This document shows, in pieces, positions 24,895 to 36,454 of a stretch of 64,000 nucleotides of DNA (the first letter of the stretch is position 1; each line of letters starts with the position of its first letter). Made by a program: the position numbers and the translations under genes. The stretch is from Ailanthus altissimus (taxonomy: Eukaryota; Streptophyta; Magnoliopsida; Sapindales; Simaroubaceae). The notes beneath the pieces were generated by a model that ran no database searches, was not told where the DNA came from, and saw nothing but the letters and a program-made list of their open reading frames with translations. The DNA lies in contig OX327700.1 in assembly GCA_946807835.1 (NCBI GenBank), positions 21,984,001 through 22,048,000 of the forward strand. Direction: 5' to 3'.

Positions 24895-26057
24895 TGTTAT
24901 ATATTATAAGAGTATTTCAAATTAACTATATATATATATATATGTTGAAGACTTGATGGAGAGAGAAGATAAAGTGAAAATGATGAAAAAGTAAGGAAAA
25001 AAGAAGAAAATAGAAAGAAGGCCCAGGGCTGGGCGTTGCGACGCCTTTGACAGAATGTGGGCGCTACAGCGCCCATGACTGAAGGCCACGGCGCTCATAC
25101 GGGCTACCACCCTTATTTTTCATGATACCCATTGTTCTTATTATATGGGTCATGGTATTAGAATTGAAAGTGTGACTTATTGAAGAGTCATTTAACTTTT
25201 CAAAAGTTGTATTTCTTTTGGAAAGACATCAATTTGAATAAAATGTTATGACCTTATAAAAAGATACACATCTCTTCCTAATGTTATATATTATAAGAAT
25301 ATTTCAAATTAACTATATATATTTTGAAGACTTAATAGAGAGAGAAGATAAAGTGAAAATGATGGGAAAGTAAGTAAAAAAAAGAGAAGAGAAAGAAGGC
25401 CCAGGACTGGGCGTTGCGACGCCTTTGACAGAATGTGGGCGCTACAGCGCCCATGACTGAAGGCCACGGCGCCCATACGGGCTACCACCCTTATTTTTCA
25501 TGATACCCATTGTTCTTATTATATGGGTCATGGTATTAGAATTGAAAGTGTGACTTATTGAAGAGTCATTTAACTTTTCAAAAGTTGTATTTCTTTTGGA
25601 AAGACATCAATTTGAATCAAATATTATGACCTTATAACAAAATACACATCTCTTCCTAAGATCATAACTCTTTGGAAATGCATGTGTCTACTCCAAAGGA
25701 TGTATTGATATGAAAATGTATTATGTCATTACAGAGAGGCACAAATACATCTATAAATAGAGAAACACACCCCACTTTTAATACATATATAAACTATTGA
25801 TCTTTCTCTTCTTTATTCTCTCCATCTATCAACTCTCATTTAAGTTATCTTATTGTCCTACAGAATTTGTAATTGGTGTGCACTATTACAAATTCAATAG
25901 TCATTGAATTCGGGAACTATACTACCATATAACTATTTGCACCTTGATCATTATTATTGTGGGGGTAGAAATTGTTTAAAGACAGTGTCTTGCCTACCTT
26001 GACTACACAATTTATTACTATATATTTATACAATTCTCATAACTACATTTTCTAACA
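24895..26057 (+). repeat. 3' LTR of element C with internal duplication
   Basis: The first 387 bp of the LTR (24895-25281) are followed directly by a second copy of the same segment (25282-25659, 378 bp), after which the LTR continues as in the 5' LTR. Both copies start at the TG terminus and end at CTCTTCCTAA. They differ from each other at few positions but differ more from the 5' LTR, so the duplication is younger than the LTR divergence (or was homogenised). Confidence 0.9.
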
Positions 26058-26062
26058 TTATT

Positions 26063-28539
26063 AATTTACGAGTGATGTAAAATCATATATGTATTGAATT
26101 CAATTTGTATAAAATATATATGGTAAAGATAAGGCGTTTAAGTTTCCATAAATAGAACAAGAGTAGATTTTTTTTAGATTGAACTTAAGGGTGATAATTC
26201 ATATAAATAAATTGTATTTGTAATGTGTTAATATAGGATATTAAAATTTTATTATTATATTTGCATGCGATTCGTTTATGTAAACAAATTAGGCACTCAA
26301 ACACAAATTCAATTCGTTTAATATATGAATTACATAACATGACATGATTATACACGTTTAAAAAATATATCAAATTCAATTTATTTATACGATTATACAA
26401 GATTATATTCGTTTACTATTATATTCATTTAAATAAATAATGATATCAAATTCAATTAGTATAATATGATTAAACGCATTTAAGTCACAATAAACATATT
26501 TTTATTCTTCAATTATATATATTTTTATCTTAAAATTAAATTTGTATCTTATTCTTGTCTTACGCGAATAGACACGAATCCTTTTTTAAATAAATTAACT
26601 TGATTCGTTTAGTTTAACGTGATTCAAATAAATTTACAAATCACATAGCTCAAACACATATTTGACCAAATAAATAAATATGTTACATGAATTCGAGATA
26701 TTTATTAATCGCATCAATTTTTCTCTACTTATATTTGCTTAAAATATACTAAATTCGCATCAAATAATTATATTATGACCTATTTTTCTACTTTACTTGA
26801 ATGTAGATACCTCCCTATATAAACCTAGATATTAAAACTAAATTATAATAAACTTAATATAAGTTAGTTTGAGTGTCTCTTCAAGTATTGGGAGTTTAGA
26901 TTTTTTTTTATTGCAAGGATAAATTATTTGTTTTATAAAAATAAATATTCAAGTTTGATTGTAATAAGTTTCATCTAGACTTATGTATCTTTACCATACG
27001 TGTCTAATAAAAAAAAACCTAAAATATAAATAATTATATCACAATACTGCTTTTGTAAATCTTTTTAAAGATTTTATGAACATTTTTTTAATAGTATGTA
27101 AAATTCATATGTATTAGTGTAATAACATAATAATTTCCTTGATGAAATTATTCAAACTCGATCGAATACATATAGAAACAAAGATATCAAAACATTCCTT
27201 ATCATAAAAAAGAAAAACAAATTGCCATAGTAGGTATTTTTGAAGTAATGTTTTGGTTAGTAGTAGTGATCATCTAGTTTGACAATTTACTGAGAATTAG
27301 GGCTAACCTAACCCTAACCGACACTCATAACCCTTATATTTTATTCTCTGGCTGCCCCTGCTAGTCAAGCCTCAACACTCAAAAAGGAATATATAAAGTC
27401 AAGAAAAAGAAAAAAAAAATAAAAAACAAAGAAGATGAGTCTAATCACAGTATAACAATGTGCCAAAAGTTGGACATCAATGGTGACCTACCATATATTT
27501 GAGTTGCGGGTTGTGGAGCCTATAGCCTTTTTATACTCTTTTTCTTTTCTTCTCTGGCCTCCTCTTCGTTAAATTACTATTATCACTTTCTTTTTTTCTC
27601 ATATGTACTTTGTTTTCTTGGTAATAATTGGAAATTTTTACTTTTTACTTCCCCTGGTAAAAACTCATGACATCACAACACGAACTAGCTCAAATTTGAC
27701 TGAACTTGCTCGTTAAAAAAAAAAAGCACTAGGGTGGGCTTTAAGCTTTCAAAAAACATAACATAAACGAGTCATTTTTACATATTTAAATTTTGTTTGG
27801 AACCAAATACACCTAGAAAGATTTGAATCCTCATTATTTATATGAAGTGTAGAAACACACTTTATCATTCAATCACAAATAATTCGTGCCTGCAATACGT
27901 TTACCCACCCGCATTGAAGAGTTTCTCGACATGTACAAAACCCTAGCTAAAAAATTTGAAGATATAAGGAAACTGGTGAAGTTTCTATTCATTGTTTTGG
28001 AGGTATTATATTAACATGAACATGACCTTTTCCTTCTCTGAGCAAGTCAAGACACTTCCTTCCCAACTGACACTCTATATTTTTTTATGCATGGGTTGAT
28101 TCTTCAACTTCAACCCCTTTGGATTCTTTTTATATTTCTTTTGTTTCTTGTGTGACGTTTTCACTAAACCCCAATAATAATATATAAAGAAAAAGAATAA
28201 TGGGGAAACAAACTTTTAGGAAAAAGGAAAAGCTTGTGGTCAAAATAAAGCAGCAACTTTGATATTAAAATCTTTCGAAAAAGAAGCAACTAGCACAATA
28301 ATTTCTTTGTCACATACTCGTATCATAGACTCATCGTGCATGAAAAGAGAAGACTAATGAACAAACATTGCCGACGTTTCATTTGTGGATTGAATGAAGA
28401 AATGTACCAAGGACTTATTCCAAGTTTAAAAAACATTTGGGCTTGGATACCTTCTTCCTAATTGTATTTTATATATTTATTAAATTATTTTTCAAAATTG
28501 ACTGGCTTGTAAAATTTTATACAATATTTTCATTTGCAG
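26063..28539. other. AT-rich intergenic, no gene
   Basis: No domain, splice-supported frame or TE boundary was recognised. The longest open frame is about 71 codons and low-complexity. Confidence 0.5.
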
Positions 28540-28916
28540 AACAGAGTAACCCTTAGACATTTTAAATTAGTGTCAAACCTCTTGTATCCCAAGTAATTGT
28601 AGTGGTGATTTAATATTGTGATATGGATGTTATAATAATGTTATAAAAAATTTAATCTTATAGCTCTAAATGAACAATTCATTACTCAAAATAAGATAAT
28701 TACATTGACATCGCAACGCTAACTTTTTATGTACTAGTTACGATACTCTGACCCGAACTTAATATTTAATTTTATGTTTCCAATATTTGTCTTAACTTCG
28801 TCTTTTCTTCTCGTTCTCAATTTTGTATTGTCTTACTCTATTGCTTGATTTAAAATATCTTTCATATAATTTTTAATCACTATTATTCATAATTTTATTT
28901 TGAAACATTCAAGAAT

Positions 28917-28953
<37 letters not shown>

Positions 28954-29126
28954 AAAGAGAATGTATTTAATATTTTTCATATTGAGAAACAGTAATACTT
29001 AGACATTTGAAACTAGTACCAAACCTCTCATATCCCAAGTAATTGTGGTGGTCATTTAATATTGCCTTATAACAATGTTAAAAAAAAACATAATCTGACA
29101 GCTCTAAACTAACAATTCATTACTTG
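28540..29126 (+). repeat. Direct repeat pair, about 145 bp each
   Basis: 28540-28686 and 28985-29126 share long blocks, for example ATCCCAAGTAATTGT and ACAATTCATTACT, separated by about 300 bp that include an (ATT)n run (28918-28951). They may be remnants of a small terminally repeated element or a local duplication; there are no TG/CA ends or target duplication to decide. Confidence 0.55.
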
Positions 29127-29210
29127 AATTGTTATTAATTCTGATACTTCTGTTTTTTAAGTTTAAACTACTTATTATTTTTTTTTACAACCCATCTCAC
29201 ATTATTCAGA

Positions 29211-29280
29211 AAAAAAATAAGTTATTGGAATATATTATAAAAAAAAAAAATAAGTTATTGGAATATATTATAAAAAAAAA
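29211..29280 (+). repeat. Tandem repeat, period 33 bp, two copies
   Basis: The unit TAAGTTATTGGAATATATTA plus an A run starts at 29218 and at 29251. Confidence 0.85.
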
Positions 29281-29677
29281 GGACTCCTCCTTTTCTTTCT
29301 TTTCTCCTTTTTCTTAAGTAACTCCAATTTTCATAGACATTATAAAGCGGTGAAGTTATACTAATTTTGAAACAAAAACTAATAATATTTGTAAAGAAGG
29401 TGAGTCTCGACAAAGATTATTTTTTAGATGCCATCCTTTAGTCATACTTTATCAATCATTAATCATTTATTTAAACTAATTAAAACTAACTACATATTCT
29501 TGTGTTTGTAATAAAAGGAAATTTATGTTCCAAGTACCAAAGCTATATAGATCTAGCATTATTTAGCTTTGCCTATATTTATATATATTTGTCTCGAGCC
29601 TTACAATGAATCATGAATTGTACTTAGAATCTTTCGGTTTTTAGATCTCAAGAGTAGCGTTGTCAATGGCTAATCAG

Positions 29678-29679
<2 letters not shown>

Positions 29680-29727
<48 letters not shown>
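29680..29727 (+). repeat. (AAT)n microsatellite
   Basis: About sixteen uninterrupted AAT/ATA triplets. Confidence 0.95.
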
Positions 29728-29964
29728 CATAATTCAACAAGTACATCCATTACGCTAGAGAAAACTGGAAAGTGAAGACAAAGCAATGCGCAATTGATTC
29801 TTTCCTCTTTTCTGTTTTGTTTATTTGGACGACCCCTTAGTCAAGGTAAAAAGACTTTTACCTCCCTATGTTATCAATTAATCCCTATTTACTTTAATAT
29901 ATTTTAAAAAAAGATCAAAATCATTGTGCCGTCAAATATATTTGGTTATATTTTATTTTATTTA

Positions 29965-30378
29965 CATGATTTGGTAATTTTATTTTTAATAATACTTAAC
30001 TTAATAACTTTATTTTTAAAAAATTGAGAGTAAAAATAAATAAATTATTTTTTAATTTTTTGTATGATTTAATAATTTTACTCTAATAATACTTGACTTA
30101 ATAATTTTACTTCTAAAAAATTGAGAGTAAAAAAATAGTAATCTTTTATCTTTTTGTACGATTTTATAAATTTATCATTGATAATATATGATTTAACAGT
30201 TTTATTTATGAAAAATTGAGAGTTAACTTTTTATATAATTTAATAATTTTATTTTTAATAATATATGACTTGATAGTTTTATTTTAAAGAATTGAGAGTT
30301 AACTTTTTATATTATTTAATAATTTATTATTAATAATATATTATTTAACAATTTTATTTTAAAAAAATTGAGAGTTAA
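29965..30378 (+). repeat. Degenerate AT-rich minisatellite, five units
   Basis: Successive units of roughly 98, 94, 77, 76 and 70 bp each contain a core like AATTGAGAGT preceded by TTTAATAATTTTA-type sequence. The shortening comes from loss in the A/T tail after the core. No coding capacity. Confidence 0.7.
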
Positions 30379-32754
30379 GAAAATAAAAAATAATATAAAT
30401 TAAAAATTTTTATAAAAATTTTAACATTATAGTAGGTAATGGTCGTTTTCCTCCACAATTAATCCTTATATCATTAAACCATGATACCAAATCTAACACA
30501 TATATAAAATTACTTTGTCTTCTACTTGCAGCAAAGGTCCAAGAACCTTTAATCGAATAAATTATATTGTTATAATTGTTAGCATCATTAATATATATTT
30601 ATATAAAATGGATAAATTTTATAGCCTAATTGGTGTTGTTAAAACATCAATTTACACAAAGTACAATTAATAATAAAAAGAGAATAATCTTGATTGTTTA
30701 GTGGGTATTTGTGTGTGTATGTTTAGATGATGGTGATGTTGATGATGCTATAGATTCTAACAACTGTTTTCTTTTTTGTTCTGATTTGATGATGAGTTGA
30801 TTATTGTGTAGGATTAAGCTTGGGGTTATCTATCACATAATGAAGAATCTTTTATCACAAGAATCTGATCTATTTTTGCTTGTCATTGTGGTGTATAAAT
30901 ATAAATATAAATATAATAAGAGTATATATATCTATTCTTTATATATTAGGAAAATGCAAGAAATTAGAAATGCCACCCTCCTTAATCCTTATCTTAATTG
31001 ATATATATATATATATACATATAAATATATAAATATATATATACACACATTATATGATATGATCAAATGATAGACATAATGTATAGAAGTGGAAATACGA
31101 CCAAATCAAGTTTTAAAAAAAATCCTTTATGCAATTTCTCCTATATTTGGATACATATTTTTTAAAATAGAGCACTAAAAAACCCAAGCATTCATCCACG
31201 TTCGAAAATTCAAGCCTTTTTTTCCCAATCTTTTCTTCTTGTGCTTTATTAGTGTATCTTATTCTTCATTTTCGTTTTTTCAAGTCCATTTTGTGCACAA
31301 GATTAACTGTGTAATAATGACTAATTTCTTGTTGAAAGCAATGAATAATATTGTTTGCATGCTTCATTTTTCTTTTAAAGAGAATGATAATACAATATTC
31401 ATATATCCTAAATTTATATGGTCACTTTTCATGTCTTCCTTATTTGCATATTTTCCTCATAAAAGCTTGACAATATGCAGTTTTAATTTTTGCTTTTAAG
31501 ATTTCTTAAATACCAAGTAAAGTAAATGCTCATGCTCATGCTATGCTCCTTTGTGCTACCGATAATAATAATAATAATCTATTATCATTAATTCTTCCCA
31601 TGATCATAAACAACAAATTTTATTTTACAATTTTAGCACCATGATTTTTACTAAATGCAGCATCAGTGCCTTTTCTTTAGTTGGTAGTAGGATTTTTTTT
31701 TAATGTTTATTTGTAGAGGTAAATTTGTTCATTATGAGCCACACTACAAAATTTTATCTCTTAGGGTTATATAAAAAAATTAACTTTGTCAAAATATAAA
31801 ACAAATTATACAGAAAACATTTGAGTTTTTCATACAGACGTGAAATTGTAAATTCAACCAAATTCCTTAATTAGCGTTTGATTTAAACAGATTTTAGATA
31901 TGGAACAATAGGTAACATCTTGTATAAAGTGATAACGACCACATAGAAAAGGCGAAGCACCGACAAATTTCATTAGCACATAATGATATTAAATGAACAT
32001 GACATCTGCTAAAACCCAAATCACATCAAATGCATTGAGACAAAAATATATGAATCATGTTTGTTTAATCAAAAATGTCATCAAATCAGTCCGGTAATGC
32101 CCCAGTTTAATCTTTCCAAGTGATGCATTGCTGGTCCTTGCTCTCACCTTTAAAGTTTTCTGAATTGCAAGCCTTCGAAAACCAAGATTCTTTAAATCAA
32201 GGAATCTATTTCCATGCTTCATTTAAAAGATCTTTCCCATGTCCTACAAAGCTTTTAACATAATCTCACCTAACTACTGAAAATTACTATACAAAGGATC
32301 CCTCACTTATATACTGTTAGGTTAGGTTAGGATGTTAACAAGCTTTTAACTTTTTACCCTTCCCTTTCCTAATGACTAATTCACAGCCAAATAATAATAC
32401 CACGATGTTTCTGCATGAACAGCAGGGGATAGACAGCATAACAGTTTACTAACATAACATCATTTCCTGTAACTTGTATTTTATACAAAAGACTAACTTG
32501 ACAGAGTTTGTGCCCAAATCCATCCTGAATTTTGCAGAAAATAGGACAATATAACTGTAGCTAAGCTTACCAGCGATCTGCTCAAGGCTAGTTGACTAAT
32601 CAGACAATATAATGAAGTTTCCTACATGTGTTTACATGGCACATGTTTAATAAATTGAGAGCTAATCATCCAAGAAGAATCTAAGACTAGAAACTAACCC
32701 AGGTCCCTAGTTTCGACAAATACAGGGAGAATGAATTAGAAGGCACATGCTTCA
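30379..32754. other. Intergenic and 3' flank of the BED gene
   Basis: No supported gene. The right part (about 32100-32754) is less AT-rich and probably contains the 3' UTR of the leftward-transcribed gene at 32755-34665. Confidence 0.5.
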
Positions 32755-34665
32755 TCACAAGTTGTCATCGATATTTACAATATCCATTGTTTGATCAACA
32801 TGAACATTATCCCATGTCCTTACTCCATATGGATTGCCAAAATATATATTTCTTTGGCCAGATGGGGAACTTGAATTGCAATTTTTTTGGCTATGAAGTC
32901 TGAGATTGTTTTGAACAAAAACAAAATCTTCAACTCTCTCCACACCGAACCTGTTGGCTGCTTCTCGACACAGGAAATCATTATCTTGCCAAATCTCTTG
33001 ACACATTGCAACACTTGAAACCTGACTCAGAACCTTTATGGCTAGTGTTTGCAAATGTGATATCTCAAAACCAAAGTTTTCCCACCATGCAACCGGTTCC
33101 ATTTTATCCCTAGAATCTATAGCATCTTCCTCTCCCAATGATCCCTCTAGATGCCAGTAAGAGCTGAGCTGTTCTCTAAGAATGCGTCTGGTTGCACTAT
33201 CACACTCGTATCTTTCTAAAGTAGTTTTCCAACCCCGCATTACAGTTTTATCCTTGTTTTGACCCTTTCCAAAATATCTAGGGTTCAGTATATAACCTGC
33301 AGCATGAAGAGGGGAAAATAACACATCCCATCTGTTTTCTATCAGAATTTCCAACTGATTCAATGCAGTGGCATCAATTCCCTTGCTTATAACAGCTTCA
33401 AGTGCCTGAACTCGCCAATCATATACAGCACCCATGACAGATTTATCTATATCAAATGTAGCTAGTAATCTCACAAAAGGCTCACATAGCTGCAAGAACA
33501 AATGAGCCTTGGCCCAGAAATCATCCCCTAAAATGGCAGATTCAACAAATAAATGGTCCCCTGGCATATTAAGCTTCCATTGCTTAAATTCTTCACCAAC
33601 AACTGCCTCTTGAAGTGCTTGCTTTAGCTCAAAAATCCTCTGCACAAAGCAGTATGAAGGTGCAAACTTTACAAAAAGTGGGTCTGAGCTATCCTTTAGG
33701 TTATGAGTAAAAAGACATGGATAAGTATGCTGGTAATACATCATGTATTCCTCGATCCTCTTAGCAGATGACACGGTAGACTTTATCCACTCCAGGCCAG
33801 CTATTTCTTCCATCAACATGTGAATAGATTGTGAAGTACAAGGAGACCAAAATATATGAGGGAACTTAGACAACACAAGGGATTCAGAAGATTTACAGGA
33901 ATGGCCTAGATGTGAGATTATTTGAAGCACATTTTTGGGCCCAACTTCCAGAATTGCATCACTAAGAACACTAATGAACAAATTCTCTGCCTCGTCACTA
34001 TCATCTATATCCACTGCTTTCAAGAATATGAGTCCCCTGGGGCTTGAGACAAATATACCCATGGGGAAGCAGCCTAGTCTGCCATCTAAGCTACTGACAC
34101 ACAGTATTGTACATCCTGTGTGAGGCCAGGACTCCCTAACCGAAGCCATGAATTTCTCAATCTTTCCTTTCTCTTTGCTCAAAAATGAGTCAGATAGCTT
34201 ATCTAAAGAAGGGAGTTCGTACCCAGGGCCAAAAGCAGCAATTGCTTTCACCATTTCAAGAAAGTAAGGGGAGTTGATAACATTAACATTCAGGCCAGCA
34301 GCATAGAAAAATCTAGCTACCATGTCATCAACATTATCTTTGGACAGGGTTTTCAATGTAATACTTGAGTGGGACGTCGGAATGCGCTTACCATGCTTTG
34401 CATTCCCAGAATTTCTTTTCTTTTTCCGAGCAAGACGTTCCTCTTCAAGGATCTGGAATGCTTCTCTCATAGACCTGTCTATTGCTGGACAGCTTTTAAC
34501 CCCAACACCAGAGAACCCAAGAAGGTGAGCTCTAACACGAGAATAAGATCCATTATATCGTAGATTGCAGTGGTTGCATTTCCACCTCTTAGTACCACTT
34601 CCACGCTCAAACCCACCGAACACACTAACATGTTCCCATCCCCATTTATCAGATTCTGATGGCAT
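32755..34665 (-). CDS. BED zinc-finger protein derived from a hAT transposase
   Basis: A single uninterrupted frame of 636 residues. The N-terminus has a BED-type zinc finger at about residues 8-60 (W-x-H-V, then CNHC, a downstream His and a Cys), a DNA-binding domain. A basic linker (LARKKKRN) follows. The middle (about 110-290) resembles DUF659, the catalytic-core region of plant hAT proteins, but only part of the transposase acidic motif is visible (SSLDGR in place of the usual LDGW). The C-terminal part (about 545-600: VAWWENFGFEISHLQTLAIKVL) resembles the hAT dimerisation domain. The open frame can be extended 37 codons upstream, but that extension is hydrophobic and overlaps a polypyrimidine/AG splice acceptor; the Met at 34665 (MPSESDKWGWEHV) starts the conserved part. 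An intact frame among dead repeats and no hAT terminal repeats nearby suggest a domesticated host gene. Its role is unknown, probably nuclear DNA binding. Confidence 0.85.
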   Translation of the reverse strand: MPSESDKWGWEHVSVFGGFERGSGTKRWKCNHCNLRYNGSYSRVRAHLLGFSGVGVKSCPAIDRSMREAFQILEEERLARKKKRNSGNAKHGKRIPTSHSSITLKTLSKDNVDDMVARFFYAAGLNVNVINSPYFLEMVKAIAAFGPGYELPSLDKLSDSFLSKEKGKIEKFMASVRESWPHTGCTILCVSSLDGRLGCFPMGIFVSSPRGLIFLKAVDIDDSDEAENLFISVLSDAILEVGPKNVLQIISHLGHSCKSSESLVLSKFPHIFWSPCTSQSIHMLMEEIAGLEWIKSTVSSAKRIEEYMMYYQHTYPCLFTHNLKDSSDPLFVKFAPSYCFVQRIFELKQALQEAVVGEEFKQWKLNMPGDHLFVESAILGDDFWAKAHLFLQLCEPFVRLLATFDIDKSVMGAVYDWRVQALEAVISKGIDATALNQLEILIENRWDVLFSPLHAAGYILNPRYFGKGQNKDKTVMRGWKTTLERYECDSATRRILREQLSSYWHLEGSLGEEDAIDSRDKMEPVAWWENFGFEISHLQTLAIKVLSQVSSVAMCQEIWQDNDFLCREAANRFGVERVEDFVFVQNNLRLHSQKNCNSSSPSGQRNIYFGNPYGVRTWDNVHVDQTMDIVNIDDNL

Positions 34666-35781
34666 GATCCAGAACCTGTGTTCTACCTTAAGAGAAAAAA
34701 GAAAGGAGCAACAGAAATATGTTAATACAAAAGTCCACCAAAGAGAAGCGCAAAGGACATATAGACTATAGGACATGCATTTACAGCTCGGTTAAAAGAG
34801 TTAATAATATGATGTACCAACAAGTTCCATGCTAATAGAAGTGGAACGAAGAAAACAAGGGTTGAACCCCTTGGAGATGATGTCCTGTTTTCTGCAGTGT
34901 AAAGCTACTATGCCATGAAACAACATTTCCAAATAGTTTCTATCAATTTTGAGACATGTAGAAGAAATGATAGAATTGGGATAAAAAATAATAAACAATA
35001 GATAGACAGAAGAAGAAAATTGTAAAATAAGAAAAACATATAGAGAATTAGAGAAGGACAACTGAGCTATGCATAACAGAGGGAAGACAGTACTGACCTT
35101 GCTGACCCAATAAGCTCATATTCAGACAACAATATAAGCATAAAAAAGTAAAGAACTCTAACACTCTCTCACAAGCTAGAGCATTTTAGATCATGCATGA
35201 CCAGCTTGAAGCACTACTAAAAGAAGCATGAACTAAAAGTTTGGCAATTATCTACTAAATGATCTTCTAACTCCATATAGAGTGCCACAATTAGCTATCT
35301 CGTCCATCATAAGTGACAATCAACTTCCATATGCTTCATTTGCTCAAGAAACACCCGAATACTACCAACACATATAAGAACCTATCTGTCAAAGTACAGC
35401 TCCATCTGAAGCCATCACAGAAAGTACATACTAGAATCACAACACTTATTTTAATTTGTGTGAGCACAGCATGCTGGTGAGTCCATTATGATCTTGAATC
35501 CCTACTTGGCATTTTTCATCCATATTTGCAGTCATATCTGAGGAACATTACTAAAGGGTCCTCTACTTTACTCTTCTTATTAAAATCTTTAACTATATTA
35601 AAAGCGATCTCTAATTAAAATGTCATTAATAGGTAAACAACAATAAACAAGTTATATAGGAAGAGAAACTATTTCCTTTCTGAAGAGCAGAAGCAAAAAA
35701 GTTCACATTTTATCCTCGTTCATCTATTTATCTCCGTGCAAGATATCACATTATGGGTTTTATCTTGTTTCCAACACTCAT
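34666..35781 (-). other. Probable 5' leader intron of the BED gene
   Basis: On the minus strand a pyrimidine-rich tract followed by CTCTTAAG and ACACAG lies just upstream of the start codon, a plausible 3' splice acceptor. No coding exon was recognised in this stretch. The partner donor may be at 37605. Confidence 0.35.
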
Positions 35782-35997
35782 TGTAATGACCCACTCTCAC
35801 ATAGTATCATATTGTCCATTTTGAGCATGGGCTTGCACGGTTTTCACCTAAAAAGCCTCATTCTAATTGAGTAAGGGCTCTACAAATATAACCTAGTAAT
35901 TTTATCTAACTCGGCGATGTGTAATTCCGGCACCTCACTTCATCCATCTTGGCCTTGCAATCTATGGCCTTAGAAGTGTTGAATCTTGGGTGTTACA
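35782..35997 (-). repeat. TRIM-like LTR, minus orientation (216 bp)
   Basis: On the minus strand it begins TGTAACACCCAAG and ends GGGTCATTACA. A purine-rich tract (AAGGAAGTAGAT) lies immediately outside its start, as expected for a 3' LTR. It is about equal in length to the opposed copy at 36237-36454. Confidence 0.65.
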
Positions 35998-36168
35998 ATC
36001 TACTTCCTTATGGGATACACAATCTCATGTGTGCTAGGCTCTCAAAGACACACGGTTGGTCCATGTGCGCTCGACCCCAAAGGTCGTACAACACGTGTGC
36101 ACTACCTCTAACTCAGACTGTCGACTCCTTGGCTCACATTGTTAGATAGGTTCAGCTCTAATATTATT
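35998..36168 (-). mobile_element. Internal region of a TRIM-like element
   Basis: Only 171 bp, without coding capacity, between the LTR at 35782-35997 and a second LTR fragment starting at 36169. Next to 36169 the minus strand has AATATTAGAGC, a decayed TGGTATCAGAGC primer site. Very short internal DNA with LTRs and a primer site is the structure of a terminal-repeat retrotransposon in miniature. Confidence 0.6.
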
Positions 36169-36236
36169 TGTAGCGACTCACTCTTACACAATATAATATT
36201 ATCTACTTTAGGCTTGGACTTGCATAGTGTTGGTTT
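36169..36236 (-). repeat. Truncated LTR of the minus-strand TRIM
   Basis: It begins TGTAGCGACTCACTCT on the plus strand and matches the first part of 35782-35997, but is cut off after about 68 bp where the opposed LTR begins. Confidence 0.55.
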
Positions 36237-36454
36237 TGTATTAAAACACCTGATATTCAACACTCCCAAGGCCATATATAGTAAGACTAAGATGGATGAA
36301 GTAAGGGTCAAATGCTAGTTACCCACGTCGTCTGATTAGATAAAGTTACTAGACTCTTTAAACAATACGGTCAATTGAGTGAGATCCAAACAAAATCGTG
36401 CTAGTTCAAGCTCAAAAAGGATAATATTATATTGTGTGGGAGCAGGTCGATACA
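36237..36454 (+). repeat. Full TRIM-like LTR in plus orientation (218 bp)
   Basis: The reverse complement aligns over its whole length with 35782-35997. It starts TGTATTAAAACACC and ends GGTCGATACA. The following AGTATCAGCAGC (about 36459-36470) resembles the tRNA-Met primer site, so this is probably the 5' LTR of a second TRIM inserted head to head with the first. Its own 3' LTR was not found. Confidence 0.6.

Larger units (their letters stand above)
19642..26057 (+). mobile_element. Full-length Ty1/copia retrotransposon C (inactive)
   Basis: The element begins TGTTGTATATTA and ends TTTCTAACA. The pentamer TTATT lies immediately left (19637-19641) and right (26058-26062), a perfect target duplication. 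The 5' LTR is 19642-20421 (780 bp); the 3' LTR is 24895-26057 (1163 bp) because its first part is present twice. The internal order gag, protease, integrase, reverse transcriptase, RNase H is that of Ty1/copia. All coding parts are broken by stops and frameshifts, and the LTRs have diverged visibly, so it is an old, dead copy. No standard primer site follows the 5' LTR. Confidence 0.93.

Noticed and set aside
27300..27330. CTAACCTAACCCTAACC, telomere-like repeat
   Set aside because: Too short and not the usual plant CCCTAAA repeat; no array around it.
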